Shown piece after piece: positions 16,117-24,961 of a DNA stretch of 64,000 bases; position 1 is the first letter of the stretch; every line of letters starts with the position of its first letter. Below the pieces are notes generated by a model. That model saw only the letters and a list, made by a program, of their open reading frames with translations. It was not told where the DNA came from and searched no databases. Source of the stretch: Rhodopseudomonas sp. (GTDB lineage Bacteria; Pseudomonadota; Alphaproteobacteria; Rhizobiales; Xanthobacteraceae); the NCBI RefSeq assembly GCF_013377015.1, contig NZ_JACABA010000004.1, positions 223,695-287,694 on the forward strand. Direction: 5' to 3'. The translations under genes were made by a program, and so were the position numbers.

Positions 16117-17805
16117 TCAGCGCAGCGCGGCGGTCCGCACGGCGAACGGGGTGGTCGACAGCGTGGTCACCGCGGAGCCGGTGAACGTGTCGCAGAACAG
16201 GCCGGGCTGTGGGTCATCCGAGAAGTTCATCGCCACCGCAGTCTGCGGCTTGACGAAATACGAGCTCATCACCGTCAAGTCGGCATCACCCATCACCGTC
16301 GAGTGCATCGATGTGCTGGCGCTGGGCGCCAAGATCATCGCGCGCATCCAGACATCGCTGTCGCGGGATCCTGCGGCGGCGAGCCGGGTCGAGGTCGCGA
16401 CCACGCTGGGCTTGCCCTTGGCGACCACGGTCGTGATGGTCGTCACCGCCATTGGATTGCGCGCAACCGAGGCCGGCCGGATGCCGCGCGGAATCGGAGC
16501 GCTGGCGGTTACCACCGGGGCGCGATCGACGGCGGGCTGGGCTGGCTCCGGCGCATAGGCCATGGCCTGGAATGTCGCCGACACCGACGCGGTCGATTGC
16601 GGATCGGCCGCCGCCAGCGCCTGTCGGGCGCCGAGTGCTGCGATCTGCGCCGGGGAGGCCTGTTTCGGCGTGAGCGGCATGTCGTCCCAGAAGCCGCGGG
16701 CGTTAATGATGTCAGCCGGCGTTTGCAGTTTCGGTTCGGAGGTCGCCGTCTTCCGTTTCGCGGCCGGCGTCGCCTGCTCGTCGGCGGAGGCCAGCTGGAA
16801 CGTTGCCGCGGTGGCGGGTTTGGCTCGCGGCATCGGCACCGGATCCGAGGATTTCGCCTCGGCGGTCTGGGCATCGGCCAGTTTCGGATCGGTCGATTTG
16901 GCGACCGCGCTGCGGAGCGATGAGATCAGGCCAGCGGGCGTCGCTCGTTCAGCAAATGGAGCCGCGCCCTCTTCATCGTCTTCAGCGGATCGGCCCTTGA
17001 ACAGCGACGCGAGCAGGCTGGGCTTGCCGGGGGACGAGACATCGCCGCCATCGCCACGCTTTTGGATATCGGCGAGCGCGAGTTGATAGCCGGCAAGCGG
17101 ACGGCCGTCGGTGGGAAGGTGAACGGTCCGCCCGTCGGGGAACACGCGGGCGAGTTGGTCGCGGGTCATCCGGGGCCAGTGACGGATGCTGCCAGTATCC
17201 AGATGGACAAACGGGGATCCCGAGGTCGGGTAGAAGCCGACGCCGCCCCGCTGCAGGCGAAGCCCGGCGAAGCGGATCTTCTCGAGCGGGACACCCGGAA
17301 CGAAGAAATCCATGGCGTGCCCCAGCATGTGCTGGCTGTGGCGCGCGACGCCCGAGGAACGGCGCCGAAGCATGGCGTTGGTGGCGGGGGCGCGGTAGGC
17401 GGAAATGATCTGGATCGGCTGCGTGGCGTCGACGTCGCGGGTGACTTCCCAGAGAATGTCGAACAGATGGGGGTCCATCTTGGTCTGGTCCTGGCTGCGC
17501 CAGTCCCGAAGGAAGTGATTGAGCTTGCTCAGGGACTCGTCGTCATAACGGCCATTGCGCTTGAAGGTGACGGTCAGGTCTTCGTCGGAATGGGTGTGGT
17601 GGAACGACAGGGTGCGGGTCTCGCCCAGCGCCGTCGCATCGTGGACCGAACCCGCGCCAGCCAGCAGCAGAAGCGACGTCAGTCCGGCGCCATATCCGGC
17701 GCGCGGCAACGACAGCGATCTGAAACGGCGCGCGAAACCAGCCAGCACGAATATGAGCCCACCCAGAGGACGTTTCAGTCGAGCAATCCGATCTCGCGAC
17801 CCCAT
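16117..17805 (-). CDS. DUF882 / M15-type peptidoglycan peptidase
   Basis: A 562-residue exported protein. After an N-terminal hydrophobic stretch (GLTSLLLLAGAG) comes a DUF882 (peptidase M15-like, YcbK-type) domain over about residues 60-235 with zinc and catalytic residues in SSGVARHSQHMLGHAMDFF and FVHLDTG. Relatives are D,D- or L,D-carboxypeptidases acting on peptidoglycan cross-links. The C-terminal 300 residues are Ala/Pro-rich, ending in a conserved segment, and are probably disordered in part. It lies downstream of the L,D-transpeptidase on the same strand, which fits a shared cell-wall role, with a terminator-like hairpin between them. Confidence 0.85.
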   Translation of the reverse strand: MGSRDRIARLKRPLGGLIFVLAGFARRFRSLSLPRAGYGAGLTSLLLLAGAGSVHDATALGETRTLSFHHTHSDEDLTVTFKRNGRYDDESLSKLNHFLRDWRSQDQTKMDPHLFDILWEVTRDVDATQPIQIISAYRAPATNAMLRRRSSGVARHSQHMLGHAMDFFVPGVPLEKIRFAGLRLQRGGVGFYPTSGSPFVHLDTGSIRHWPRMTRDQLARVFPDGRTVHLPTDGRPLAGYQLALADIQKRGDGGDVSSPGKPSLLASLFKGRSAEDDEEGAAPFAERATPAGLISSLRSAVAKSTDPKLADAQTAEAKSSDPVPMPRAKPATAATFQLASADEQATPAAKRKTATSEPKLQTPADIINARGFWDDMPLTPKQASPAQIAALGARQALAAADPQSTASVSATFQAMAYAPEPAQPAVDRAPVVTASAPIPRGIRPASVARNPMAVTTITTVVAKGKPSVVATSTRLAAAGSRDSDVWMRAMILAPSASTSMHSTVMGDADLTVMSSYFVKPQTAVAMNFSDDPQPGLFCDTFTGSAVTTLSTTPFAVRTAALR

Positions 17806-17951
17806 GTTGCGAGAAAGGATGAAGGCAATCTTAACGAGAGAGGGTTAATCGAAATTTACCACTCGCTCCCCAAGTCGATCCGTCAACCTTAACCCAGAGT
17901 GTGGCGAAAACTAGCCCGGTGCCAAAATCGCGATGGACAATGGTTAATGCG

Positions 17952-17978
17952 AAAGGCCCCGACGTGACCGGGGCCTTT
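17952..17978. terminator. Hairpin terminator downstream of the L,D-transpeptidase gene
   Basis: AAAGGCCCCG (17952-17961) and CGGGGCCTTT (17969-17978) form a perfect 10 bp stem with a seven-base loop. It lies 57 bases past the stop at 18035 on the minus strand. The A/T ends make it usable in either direction, though the T-tract is short. Confidence 0.7.
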
Positions 17979-18034
17979 GAATTTGCTTTTGAATTTCCGC
18001 CAAACGCAGCCGGCCCCACGGTTCTCCCTGGGGT

Positions 18035-20089
18035 TTATCGGGTCACGGTCCGGCGCTGCTGGCGACGCGAAACGGGTGCCGGTGCCGGATTCGGTGCGCC
18101 GAACAGCCGTTCGAAGAACGACGGTCCGCCGCTGTTGAAGCCTCCGCCGGCGTCGTTGAACGCCACGCCCTGCGGAATGTCGGCGCGGGGCCGCGCGTAG
18201 CTCGGCTGCGAATGCGCCACGACGTTCTCGAGATTCTTGCCCTTGGCATTGCGCAACAACGCAAGCATCTGCGAGTCGCGGCCATAGATATCCTTGCGGA
18301 TCTGCAGCTTGCCGGAATCGTCCACGAAGGCGGTCTGGTAGGTGATATTGACCGGAATCGGCGTCGGGAATTTCAGATCGATCTCGCTGTGACCATACAT
18401 GCCGCGGATCTTTTCCGGGGTGTAATGCTCGTTCGGCATGGTGATATTGAGCAGCGTCGCGGCGTATTGATCCGGATTCTGCACTCGCATGCAGCCATGG
18501 CTGAACGCGCGCTCGTCCCTCGCGAACAGGTTCTTGTCCGGGGTGTCGTGCTGATAGACCAGGAACTTGTTCGGGAAATTGAAGCGGATGCGGCCCAGCG
18601 CGTTGGCTTCGCCCGGCGGCTGCGAGATGTGGATGCTGCCGTCGCGGGCGCGTTCAAGCCTCAGCCCCATCCGCGTCAGGACGTTGGGGTCCTGCTGCAG
18701 CGCCGGCAGATACTCATTGTAGATGATCGACGGCGGCACGTTCCAGGTCGGATTGACGGTGATGAACTTCATCGTCTCGGTTAGCAGCGGCGTCGCGTGA
18801 GTGCCGGGCTTGCCGGTCACCACCTTGGTGGTCCAGACTTGGGCGCCGTTCTGCATCACCTTCAGGGTGAAGTCGGGAATGTTGAGAATCACATAGGCGT
18901 CGCCGATCGATGCCGCGCCGAGCTGGCGCGGCAGCCAGCGCCAGCGCTCCATGTTGACGATCACGGTGTCGATGCTGCGATCCCGCTTCGGACTGTTGAG
19001 CGCCTTCACAGTACGGTCATCGAGCGCCCCCGTCGCCTTGAGATCAGCGTTGTTCTGGAACTTGCGTACCGCCTCGGCGACCTTGGCGTCGTAATGACTG
19101 TCGTCGGCGTTCTCGGTGACGCCGAGCTTAGCGCGCAATTGCGGCACTCGCGGATCTTCCATCACGACGGCGGGCTTCTTCTTGCTCGCCGGGACGTATT
19201 TCAAGGTCGGGCCCTCGGCGATCTCGACAACCGGGCCTTCGGCTTGGCCGCGCAGTTCGGCGAGCTTGGCGCGGAGCGCGCGATACAGCTTGTGCGGCGG
19301 ATTGTAGCTGTCCAGCGCCGCCGAGGCGTCCTTGGCGGTGGTGACGTTGGCCAGCACTTCGGCCGGGTCGGTCGGGTGCTCGGGATACTGGATGTCGGCG
19401 CTGACCTGCGACCAGTGCATCCGGCCGCTCTGGGCCTGGCGCGCGTAATCCAGCACGCTCGCGGTCAGCTTCAATTCGGCTTCGGCCAGCGCATCGGGCG
19501 CGGTCGCGGCGGCGAAATCCGGCACCGGGTAATCGGCAGGATCCAGACCTTCGGCGGCGGCGTCCTTGAGGCGCGCGATCACCGCCTTGGCGCTGGCGCT
19601 GGGCGTGCCGGCCTGGGTCCACACCGGCGCGTAGTCGCGCTCGGCGTAGAACTTCTCGACCACGGTCCGTTCGGCCTTGCGGTCGAAATAGCGCGACGAT
19701 TTTCCGGTGAGCGCCTCACGCAGGCTGGCGGCGATCGGCTCGGCCGCTGTCGGCTGGCTTGCGACCTTGGGCGTCTCGCCGGCAGTCGGTGCTACGGCGG
19801 TCGCGGCTGGCACGGTGGCCGCGGGAGCCGATGAGGTGGCCTTGTCGGTCTGGCCGGTCGCGCTCGCCGGGGCGGCGACGGCGGTGTCGGCCTTGAAATC
19901 GCCAGCGGAAACCGGCGGCAGGGCGACCGGCTCGGGCACCGGAACGGCGGCGTCGATCGAGAGCTCCGCGGCAGATTTGGGAGCCGAGCCGGACTGAGCG
20001 AATGCCGAGCTTGCCGAAACTGTCAGGAACGTCGCCGCGACGGCCATCAGTACCCGATCGAATCCGCTGCTCTTCGAGTAGTTTCGCAT
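18035..20089 (-). CDS. L,D-transpeptidase, YcbB/LdtD-like
   Basis: A 684-residue exported enzyme. A signal peptide (ending SASSAFAQ) is followed by an Ala/Pro-rich linker, an N-terminal scaffold domain (EKFYAERDYAPVW), a peptidoglycan-binding helix bundle (EAVRKFQNNADLKATGALDDRTVKALN) and a YkuD catalytic domain with the cysteine motif SHGCMRVQNP. It forms 3-3 cross-links in peptidoglycan in the periplasm. The start at 20089 is preferred because GTGGAAG precedes it. The size and domain order match the YcbB subclass rather than short ErfK proteins. Confidence 0.92.
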   Translation of the reverse strand: MRNYSKSSGFDRVLMAVAATFLTVSASSAFAQSGSAPKSAAELSIDAAVPVPEPVALPPVSAGDFKADTAVAAPASATGQTDKATSSAPAATVPAATAVAPTAGETPKVASQPTAAEPIAASLREALTGKSSRYFDRKAERTVVEKFYAERDYAPVWTQAGTPSASAKAVIARLKDAAAEGLDPADYPVPDFAAATAPDALAEAELKLTASVLDYARQAQSGRMHWSQVSADIQYPEHPTDPAEVLANVTTAKDASAALDSYNPPHKLYRALRAKLAELRGQAEGPVVEIAEGPTLKYVPASKKKPAVVMEDPRVPQLRAKLGVTENADDSHYDAKVAEAVRKFQNNADLKATGALDDRTVKALNSPKRDRSIDTVIVNMERWRWLPRQLGAASIGDAYVILNIPDFTLKVMQNGAQVWTTKVVTGKPGTHATPLLTETMKFITVNPTWNVPPSIIYNEYLPALQQDPNVLTRMGLRLERARDGSIHISQPPGEANALGRIRFNFPNKFLVYQHDTPDKNLFARDERAFSHGCMRVQNPDQYAATLLNITMPNEHYTPEKIRGMYGHSEIDLKFPTPIPVNITYQTAFVDDSGKLQIRKDIYGRDSQMLALLRNAKGKNLENVVAHSQPSYARPRADIPQGVAFNDAGGGFNSGGPSFFERLFGAPNPAPAPVSRRQQRRTVTR

Positions 20090-20358
20090 TCTTCCACCCC
20101 TTGGATGAAACTGCGCCGCCATGGAGCAATTTCCGGCATCGTGCTTTAGGTTTGGCTCAGGCGATCAGCGTCGTCGGCCGCGTCCGCATGGTCTCGATTC
20201 ACAGAAACGATACACGCGCCCGGTTGGTGCGACTAGCGCGCACCGGGACATCTCACGACAAACTGACCTCAAGGACCGGAATTCAAATATGTTGCGCGCT
20301 TTTGCCACGTGGCACTGCGTTTGTCTGTCACCTGCCGGCAACGGTTCAAATGTTCCGA

Positions 20359-21888
20359 TCAGGCGCCGTCGTTTGACACATCGGCGCCACATTCCGGCAC
20401 GGTCGCGCCTGAGTCCATGGCCACAGCCCTGCTGCTTTCGGCCTCGTCCAGCTTGCGGTACAGCGTCGAACGGCCGATCTTCAACCGGCGCGCCACCTCG
20501 GACATCTGGCCGCGATAATGCGAAATCGCGAACCGGATAATTTCGCTCTCCATCTCTTCCAGCGGCCGAATTTCGCCGCTGTCGGTCAGCATCGCCAGGC
20601 TTCCGGCGGCAAAGGGCGCGATCGGGATATCGCTGGACGCCACATATTGGGGGGGCGCCGCTGTCTCGATCAGCAGCGGCTCGCCGGGCTGATCCAAACC
20701 GGCCGGCGGCTGAGCCGAAGCCAGCGGAAAATCGGCCAGTCCGAGCTGCTCGCCCTCGCTCATCACCACCGCGCGATAGACCGCGTTTTCGAGCTGGCGG
20801 ATGTTGCCCGGCCAGTCGAGCTGCGCCAGCCGCGACATGGCCTCGCCGCTGATCGAGGTAATCGGGCGGTTTTCCTCGGCGCAGAACCGCACCAGAAAGT
20901 GCCGCAGCAGCGCCGGAATGTCCTCGCGCCGCATCCGCAGCGGCGGAATCGTCAGCGGCAGCACGTGCAGGCGATAGAACAGGTCTTCCCGGAAGTGGCC
21001 GGCCTTGACCCGGTCGAGCAGCTTGCGGTTGGTTGCCGAGATGATGCGGACGTCGACCTTGACCGGCTTGCGGCCGCCGACGGCCTCGACCGCGCCTTCC
21101 TGCAACGCGCGGAGCAGTTTGACCTGCGCGGCGAGCGGCAATTCGCTGACCTCGTCGAGAAACAGGGTGCCGCCGGAGGCTTCGACGAATTTGCCCATGT
21201 GCCGTTCGGTGGCGCCGGTGAATGCGCCCTTTTCGTGCCCGAACAGGATCGACTCCACCAGATTGTCGGGGATCGCGCCGCAATTGACCGCGACGAACGG
21301 CTTCGCCTTGCGGTCGCTGCTGCCGTGGATGGCGCGCGCGAACAACTCCTTGCCGACGCCGGATTCGCCCTCGATCAGCACCGGAATGCTCGAGCTTGCG
21401 GCCTTCTGTGCCATCCGCAACACGCTGCCCATCGCCTCGGATCGGGTGATGACGTCGGCGAAGCTCAACCGGCCCTCGCGGCTGTGCTTGATCCGCTGCA
21501 ATTCGCCCTTCAGCGCGCTGGCATTCAGAGCGTTGCGCAAGCTGACCTGCAGCCGCTCGATGCCGACCGGCTTGACGACGAAATCATGAGCGCCGGCGCG
21601 CATCGCCGATACCACATTGTCGATCCCACCATGCGCGGTCTGCACGATGACCGGGACGTTGAGGCCGGCGTCGCGGATCTTGGTCAGCACGCCCATGCCG
21701 TCGAGGCCGGGCATCACCAGGTCGAGCATCATGGCGTCGATTGCGACGGCGTCGGGCGCGGTGAGCATGACGATGGCGGCATCGCCGCTGTCGACCACGA
21801 TCGCCTCGTAGCCGCACTTTTGCACCATGTTCTCGACCAGCCTGCGCTGCACCGGATCGTCATCGGCAATCAAAATGGTCGCAGCCAT
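20359..21888 (-). CDS. NtrC-family sigma54-dependent response regulator
   Basis: A 509-residue three-domain activator. The receiver (about 1-120) has DDD near the start, phospho-acceptor in MMLDLVMPGLDG and K in FVVKPVG. The AAA+ domain (about 150-380) has Walker A GESGVGKE, the sigma54-contacting GAFTGA, Walker B GGTLFLDEV and the arginine finger region. A Fis-type helix-turn-helix near 450-485 (MSEVARRLKIGRSTLYRKL) binds enhancer sites. It should drive RpoN promoters when phosphorylated. No histidine kinase is near, so its partner and targets are unknown. It diverges from the M3 peptidase across 144 bases. Confidence 0.93.
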   Translation of the reverse strand: MAATILIADDDPVQRRLVENMVQKCGYEAIVVDSGDAAIVMLTAPDAVAIDAMMLDLVMPGLDGMGVLTKIRDAGLNVPVIVQTAHGGIDNVVSAMRAGAHDFVVKPVGIERLQVSLRNALNASALKGELQRIKHSREGRLSFADVITRSEAMGSVLRMAQKAASSSIPVLIEGESGVGKELFARAIHGSSDRKAKPFVAVNCGAIPDNLVESILFGHEKGAFTGATERHMGKFVEASGGTLFLDEVSELPLAAQVKLLRALQEGAVEAVGGRKPVKVDVRIISATNRKLLDRVKAGHFREDLFYRLHVLPLTIPPLRMRREDIPALLRHFLVRFCAEENRPITSISGEAMSRLAQLDWPGNIRQLENAVYRAVVMSEGEQLGLADFPLASAQPPAGLDQPGEPLLIETAAPPQYVASSDIPIAPFAAGSLAMLTDSGEIRPLEEMESEIIRFAISHYRGQMSEVARRLKIGRSTLYRKLDEAESSRAVAMDSGATVPECGADVSNDGA

Positions 21889-22032
21889 GGCATTCCCTGG
21901 TTTACTTATCTATCTGTCCCGAATCGGGGCACTGTCGCCGATGCCGATTAATGCGCTCTTAAAGATTGGGCGGCCGACGCGGTCCGCTCCTCGCACCAGT
22001 CCAGGTTGAAACCCACAAGCAGGTTCGAATAA

Positions 22033-23907
22033 ATGGTCTCGCGCTCCCGAATTGCTCCCGCCAAATCGAGAAAGTCGCCCGCAGCCAAATCCAAGATTGG
22101 ATCCAAGGCCGAAGCAAAGTCGGGATCCAAGGCTGGAAAACTGCCGGAGTGGAATCTGGCGGACCTCTATGCGGGGATCGATGCCCCGGAGGTGGCGCGC
22201 GATCTCGACAAGATCGACGCCGAATGCGCCGCGTTCGAAGCCGACTTCAAGGGCAAACTGGCGCAAGAGACAGCGAAGCCGGGCGGCGGCGTCTGGCTCG
22301 CCGGCGCGGTGAAGCGCTACGAGGCGATCGACGATCTCGCCGGACGTCTGGCGTCGTTCGCGGGTCTCATTCATGCCGGCGACAGCGTCGATCCGGACAT
22401 CTCCAAATTCTATGGCGACGTCTCCGAGCGGCTGACCGCGGCCTCGGTGCATCTGTTGTTCTTCGCGCTCGAGTTGAACCGGGTCGATGACGCGGTGATC
22501 GAGACCGCGATGCAGACTCCCGAACTCGGGCACTATCGGCCGTGGATCGAGGACAGCCGTAAGGACAAGCCGTACCAGCTGGAGGACCGTGTCGAGCAGC
22601 TGTTTCACGAGAAATCGCAGACCGGCTATGGCGCCTTCAACCGGCTGTTCGACCAGACCATTGCCGGCCTGCGCTTCAAGCTAGGCGGCAAGGAACTGGC
22701 GATCGAGCCGACGCTGAATCTGCTGCAGGATCGCGATCCGACCAAGCGCAAGGCGGCCGGCCAGGCGCTGGCGAAAACCTTCAAGGCCAACGAGCGCACC
22801 TTCGCGCTGATCACCAACACGCTGGCGAAGGACAAGGAGATCTCCGACCGCTGGCGCGGCTTCCAGGACGTCGCGGATTCACGGCATCTGGCCAATCGCG
22901 TCGAGCGCGAGGTGGTGGACGCGCTGGTGGCGTCCGTGCGCGCCGCCTATCCGCGGCTGTCGCATCGCTACTACAAACTGAAAGCGCGCTGGTTCAAGAA
23001 GAGCAAGCTGGCGCATTGGGATCGCAACGCGCCGCTGCCGTTCGCCGCCACCGGCAGTATCGCCTGGCCCGACGCCAAGGACATGGTGCTGACCGCCTAT
23101 CAGGCGTTCTCGCCCGAGATGGCGAGCATCGCCACGCGTTTCTTCACCGACCGCTGGATCGACGCGCCGGTGCGGCCGGGCAAAGCGCCGGGCGCGTTCT
23201 CGCATCCGACCACGCCCTCGGCGCACCCTTACGTGCTGATGAATTACCAGGGCAAGCCGCGCGACGTGATGACGCTGGCGCACGAACTCGGCCATGGTGT
23301 GCATCAGGTGTTGGCGGCGAAGAATGGTGCGCTGATGGCGCCGACGCCGCTGACGCTGGCCGAGACCGCCAGCGTGTTTGGCGAGATGCTGACCTTCAAG
23401 CGGCTATTGGCGCAGACCAAGAGCGCCAAGCAGCGCCAGGCGCTGCTCGCCGGCAAGGTCGAAGACATGATCAATACCGTGGTGCGGCAGATCGCATTCT
23501 ATTCCTTCGAGCGCGCGATCCACACCGAGCGCCGCAACGGTGAGCTCACCGCCGAGCGGATCGGCCAGATCTGGCTCAGCGTGCAGGGCGAGAGCCTCGG
23601 GCCGGCGATCGACATCCGGCCCGGCTACGAGAACTTCTGGATGTACATCCCGCACTTCATCCATTCGCCGTTCTACGTCTACGCCTACGCGTTCGGCGAC
23701 TGCCTGGTGAACTCGCTCTACGCGGTCTACGAAAACGCCCAGGAGGGTTTCGCCGACCGCTATCTGGCGATGCTCAGCGCCGGCGGCACCAAGCATTATT
23801 CCGAACTCTTGAAGCCGTTCGGGCTCGACGCCAAGGACCCGAAATTCTGGGACGGCGGCCTGTCGGTGATCGCAGGTATGATCGACGAGCTGGAGGCGAT
23901 GGGGTAG
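22033..23907 (+). CDS. M3 family oligoendopeptidase
   Basis: A 624-residue zinc metallopeptidase of the M3/oligoendopeptidase F family. The catalytic HELGH lies at about residues 417-421 in TLAHELGHGVHQVLA, with the third ligand in LAETASVFGEM. The body is helical with no signal peptide. The N-terminal 30 residues are basic and low-complexity (KSRKSPAAKSKIGSKAEAKSG). It degrades oligopeptides, probably in the cytoplasm. The length is typical. A similar organisation (single gene) is usual for the family. Confidence 0.92.
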   Translation: MVSRSRIAPAKSRKSPAAKSKIGSKAEAKSGSKAGKLPEWNLADLYAGIDAPEVARDLDKIDAECAAFEADFKGKLAQETAKPGGGVWLAGAVKRYEAIDDLAGRLASFAGLIHAGDSVDPDISKFYGDVSERLTAASVHLLFFALELNRVDDAVIETAMQTPELGHYRPWIEDSRKDKPYQLEDRVEQLFHEKSQTGYGAFNRLFDQTIAGLRFKLGGKELAIEPTLNLLQDRDPTKRKAAGQALAKTFKANERTFALITNTLAKDKEISDRWRGFQDVADSRHLANRVEREVVDALVASVRAAYPRLSHRYYKLKARWFKKSKLAHWDRNAPLPFAATGSIAWPDAKDMVLTAYQAFSPEMASIATRFFTDRWIDAPVRPGKAPGAFSHPTTPSAHPYVLMNYQGKPRDVMTLAHELGHGVHQVLAAKNGALMAPTPLTLAETASVFGEMLTFKRLLAQTKSAKQRQALLAGKVEDMINTVVRQIAFYSFERAIHTERRNGELTAERIGQIWLSVQGESLGPAIDIRPGYENFWMYIPHFIHSPFYVYAYAFGDCLVNSLYAVYENAQEGFADRYLAMLSAGGTKHYSELLKPFGLDAKDPKFWDGGLSVIAGMIDELEAMG

Positions 23908-23943
23908 GGCGCGACGTAAAACATTTGTTGAACGACCGCCCAA

Positions 23944-23972
23944 TCTCCGTTATACATAATGTACAACGGAGA
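23944..23972. promoter_or_regulatory. Near-perfect 29 bp palindrome, operator of the AbrB-Doc operon
   Basis: Centred on base 23958, thirteen of fourteen base pairs are complementary (only 23952/23964 mismatch). It covers the -10-like TATACATAAT and reaches the GGAGAG ribosome binding site of the antitoxin gene. This is the expected geometry for autorepression by a dimeric AbrB/MazE-type antitoxin. Confidence 0.75.
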
Positions 23973-23979
23973 GCCCGGC

Positions 23980-24240
23980 ATGAATGAAATTGCTCGTGAT
24001 GTCGAAATCGAGAAAACCGCCCTGCAAATCCGCAAGATTGGCAATTCTGTCGGCGTTATCCTGCCGAAGGAACTGCTGGCGCGGCTCAATTTGAAGGAAG
24101 GCGACAAGTTCTATCCGGTTGAGCAGCCCGATGGCAGCTTGCGGTTGTCGCCTTTCAACCCGAAGCATGCCCGGACGATGGAAATCGCCCGCCAAGTGAT
24201 GCACGACTATCGCGATACGTTCGCGGCGCTGGCAAAATGA
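23980..24240 (+). CDS. AbrB/MazE-type antitoxin
   Basis: An 86-residue protein with a swapped-hairpin DNA-binding fold: TALQIRKIGNSVGVILPKELLARLNLKEGDKFYP is a textbook AbrB/SpoVT sequence over about residues 12-48. The C-terminal tail (ARTMEIARQVMHDYRDTFAALAK) should wrap the toxin. The start is the ATG at 23980, set by GGAGAG seven bases upstream. Its stop overlaps the toxin start by four bases (ATGA), coupling translation. It probably represses its own promoter through the palindrome at 23944-23972. Confidence 0.9.
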   Translation: MNEIARDVEIEKTALQIRKIGNSVGVILPKELLARLNLKEGDKFYPVEQPDGSLRLSPFNPKHARTMEIARQVMHDYRDTFAALAK

Positions 24241-24629
24241 GCGCGCCGGTCGAGCCGATCTGGCTCGATGTCGATGAAGTCATCGACATGCATGCCGAAC
24301 AATTGGCGGTCTTCGGCGGGCCGGAAGGCGTCCGCGACCGTGGACTGCTGGAATCGGCGGTCCTGCGGCCGGTCAACCAATGGCACTACGGCGAGACAGA
24401 CTTGGCGGCTCTTGCCGCGGCCTATGCATTCGGCCTCGCTCGCAACCACGCCTTCGTCGATGGCAACAAACGCATCGCCTTTCACGCGATGATGGTGTTC
24501 CTCCGCAGCAATGACGTCCCCTTTGCGCCGGATCCTGGCCAGGCCACGGAAATCATCCTCTCGCTCGCCGCCGGCGAGGTCAGCGAGGCGAGCCTGACGC
24601 GCTGGATCAGGGACAATTGGCCGGTCTGA
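24237..24629 (+). CDS. doc: Doc-type toxin (Fic fold)
   Basis: A 130-residue death-on-curing family protein. The Fic/Doc catalytic loop HAFVDGNKR is intact at residues 71-79 and the N-terminal VRDRGLLESAVLRP segment is typical. Characterised Doc of phage P1 phosphorylates and inactivates EF-Tu. Here the partner is an AbrB-type antitoxin rather than Phd. The last bases of the antitoxin gene overlap this start. All catalytic residues look intact, so the toxin is probably active. Confidence 0.92.
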   Translation: MSAPVEPIWLDVDEVIDMHAEQLAVFGGPEGVRDRGLLESAVLRPVNQWHYGETDLAALAAAYAFGLARNHAFVDGNKRIAFHAMMVFLRSNDVPFAPDPGQATEIILSLAAGEVSEASLTRWIRDNWPV

Positions 24630-24729
24630 GACTTTTTGACGACGCCCACTGCCGACGCTGTGCCGTTGCCCTTGCAATAAGATTACGCTAATTGCACATC
24701 CAATTCTCGAACATTGTCCGGAGAGACCG

Positions 24730-24882
24730 ATGGCTGAGCACAACGAAGTCGCCTACACCACCGCTGACGGCAACGATTATGTCGCGCATGAGCAGACCTA
24801 TGAGGGGTTCATCAAGCTGGTGAAGTACGGCAGCGTCGCCGTGATCACCATCGTCGCGCTGATGGCGATTTTCCTGACCTGA
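24730..24882 (+). CDS. aa3-type cytochrome c oxidase subunit IV-like small protein
   Basis: A 50-residue protein, MAEHNEVAYTTADGNDYVAH..., with one C-terminal membrane helix (YGSVAVITIVALMAIFLT). The conserved HEQTYEGFIKL before the helix is the signature of the bacterial aa3 oxidase subunit IV family. GGAGAG sits before the ATG at 24730. It precedes pntAA by 79 bases on the same strand, an arrangement I recognise from related genomes. Whether it serves the oxidase or the transhydrogenase is unproven. Confidence 0.85.
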   Translation: MAEHNEVAYTTADGNDYVAHEQTYEGFIKLVKYGSVAVITIVALMAIFLT

Positions 24883-24961
24883 TCCGTTCCAGAGCGCATC
24901 GCTTGATCGGCGGTGCGCCATCGGCTCGCTCACGCGCGCGCCCAGCGCCGCCGGAGGACCT

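Noticed and set aside
17845..17859. TTAA-N7-TTAC near the start of the DUF882 gene
   Set aside because: One half-site is imperfect, TTAA motifs are frequent in these AT-rich promoter gaps, and nothing else supports CtrA control.
20310..20325. TGGCAC-type sequence resembling a sigma54 promoter near the NtrC-type regulator
   Set aside because: The second element reads GT instead of GC at the required spacing, and it points away from a sensible gene start.
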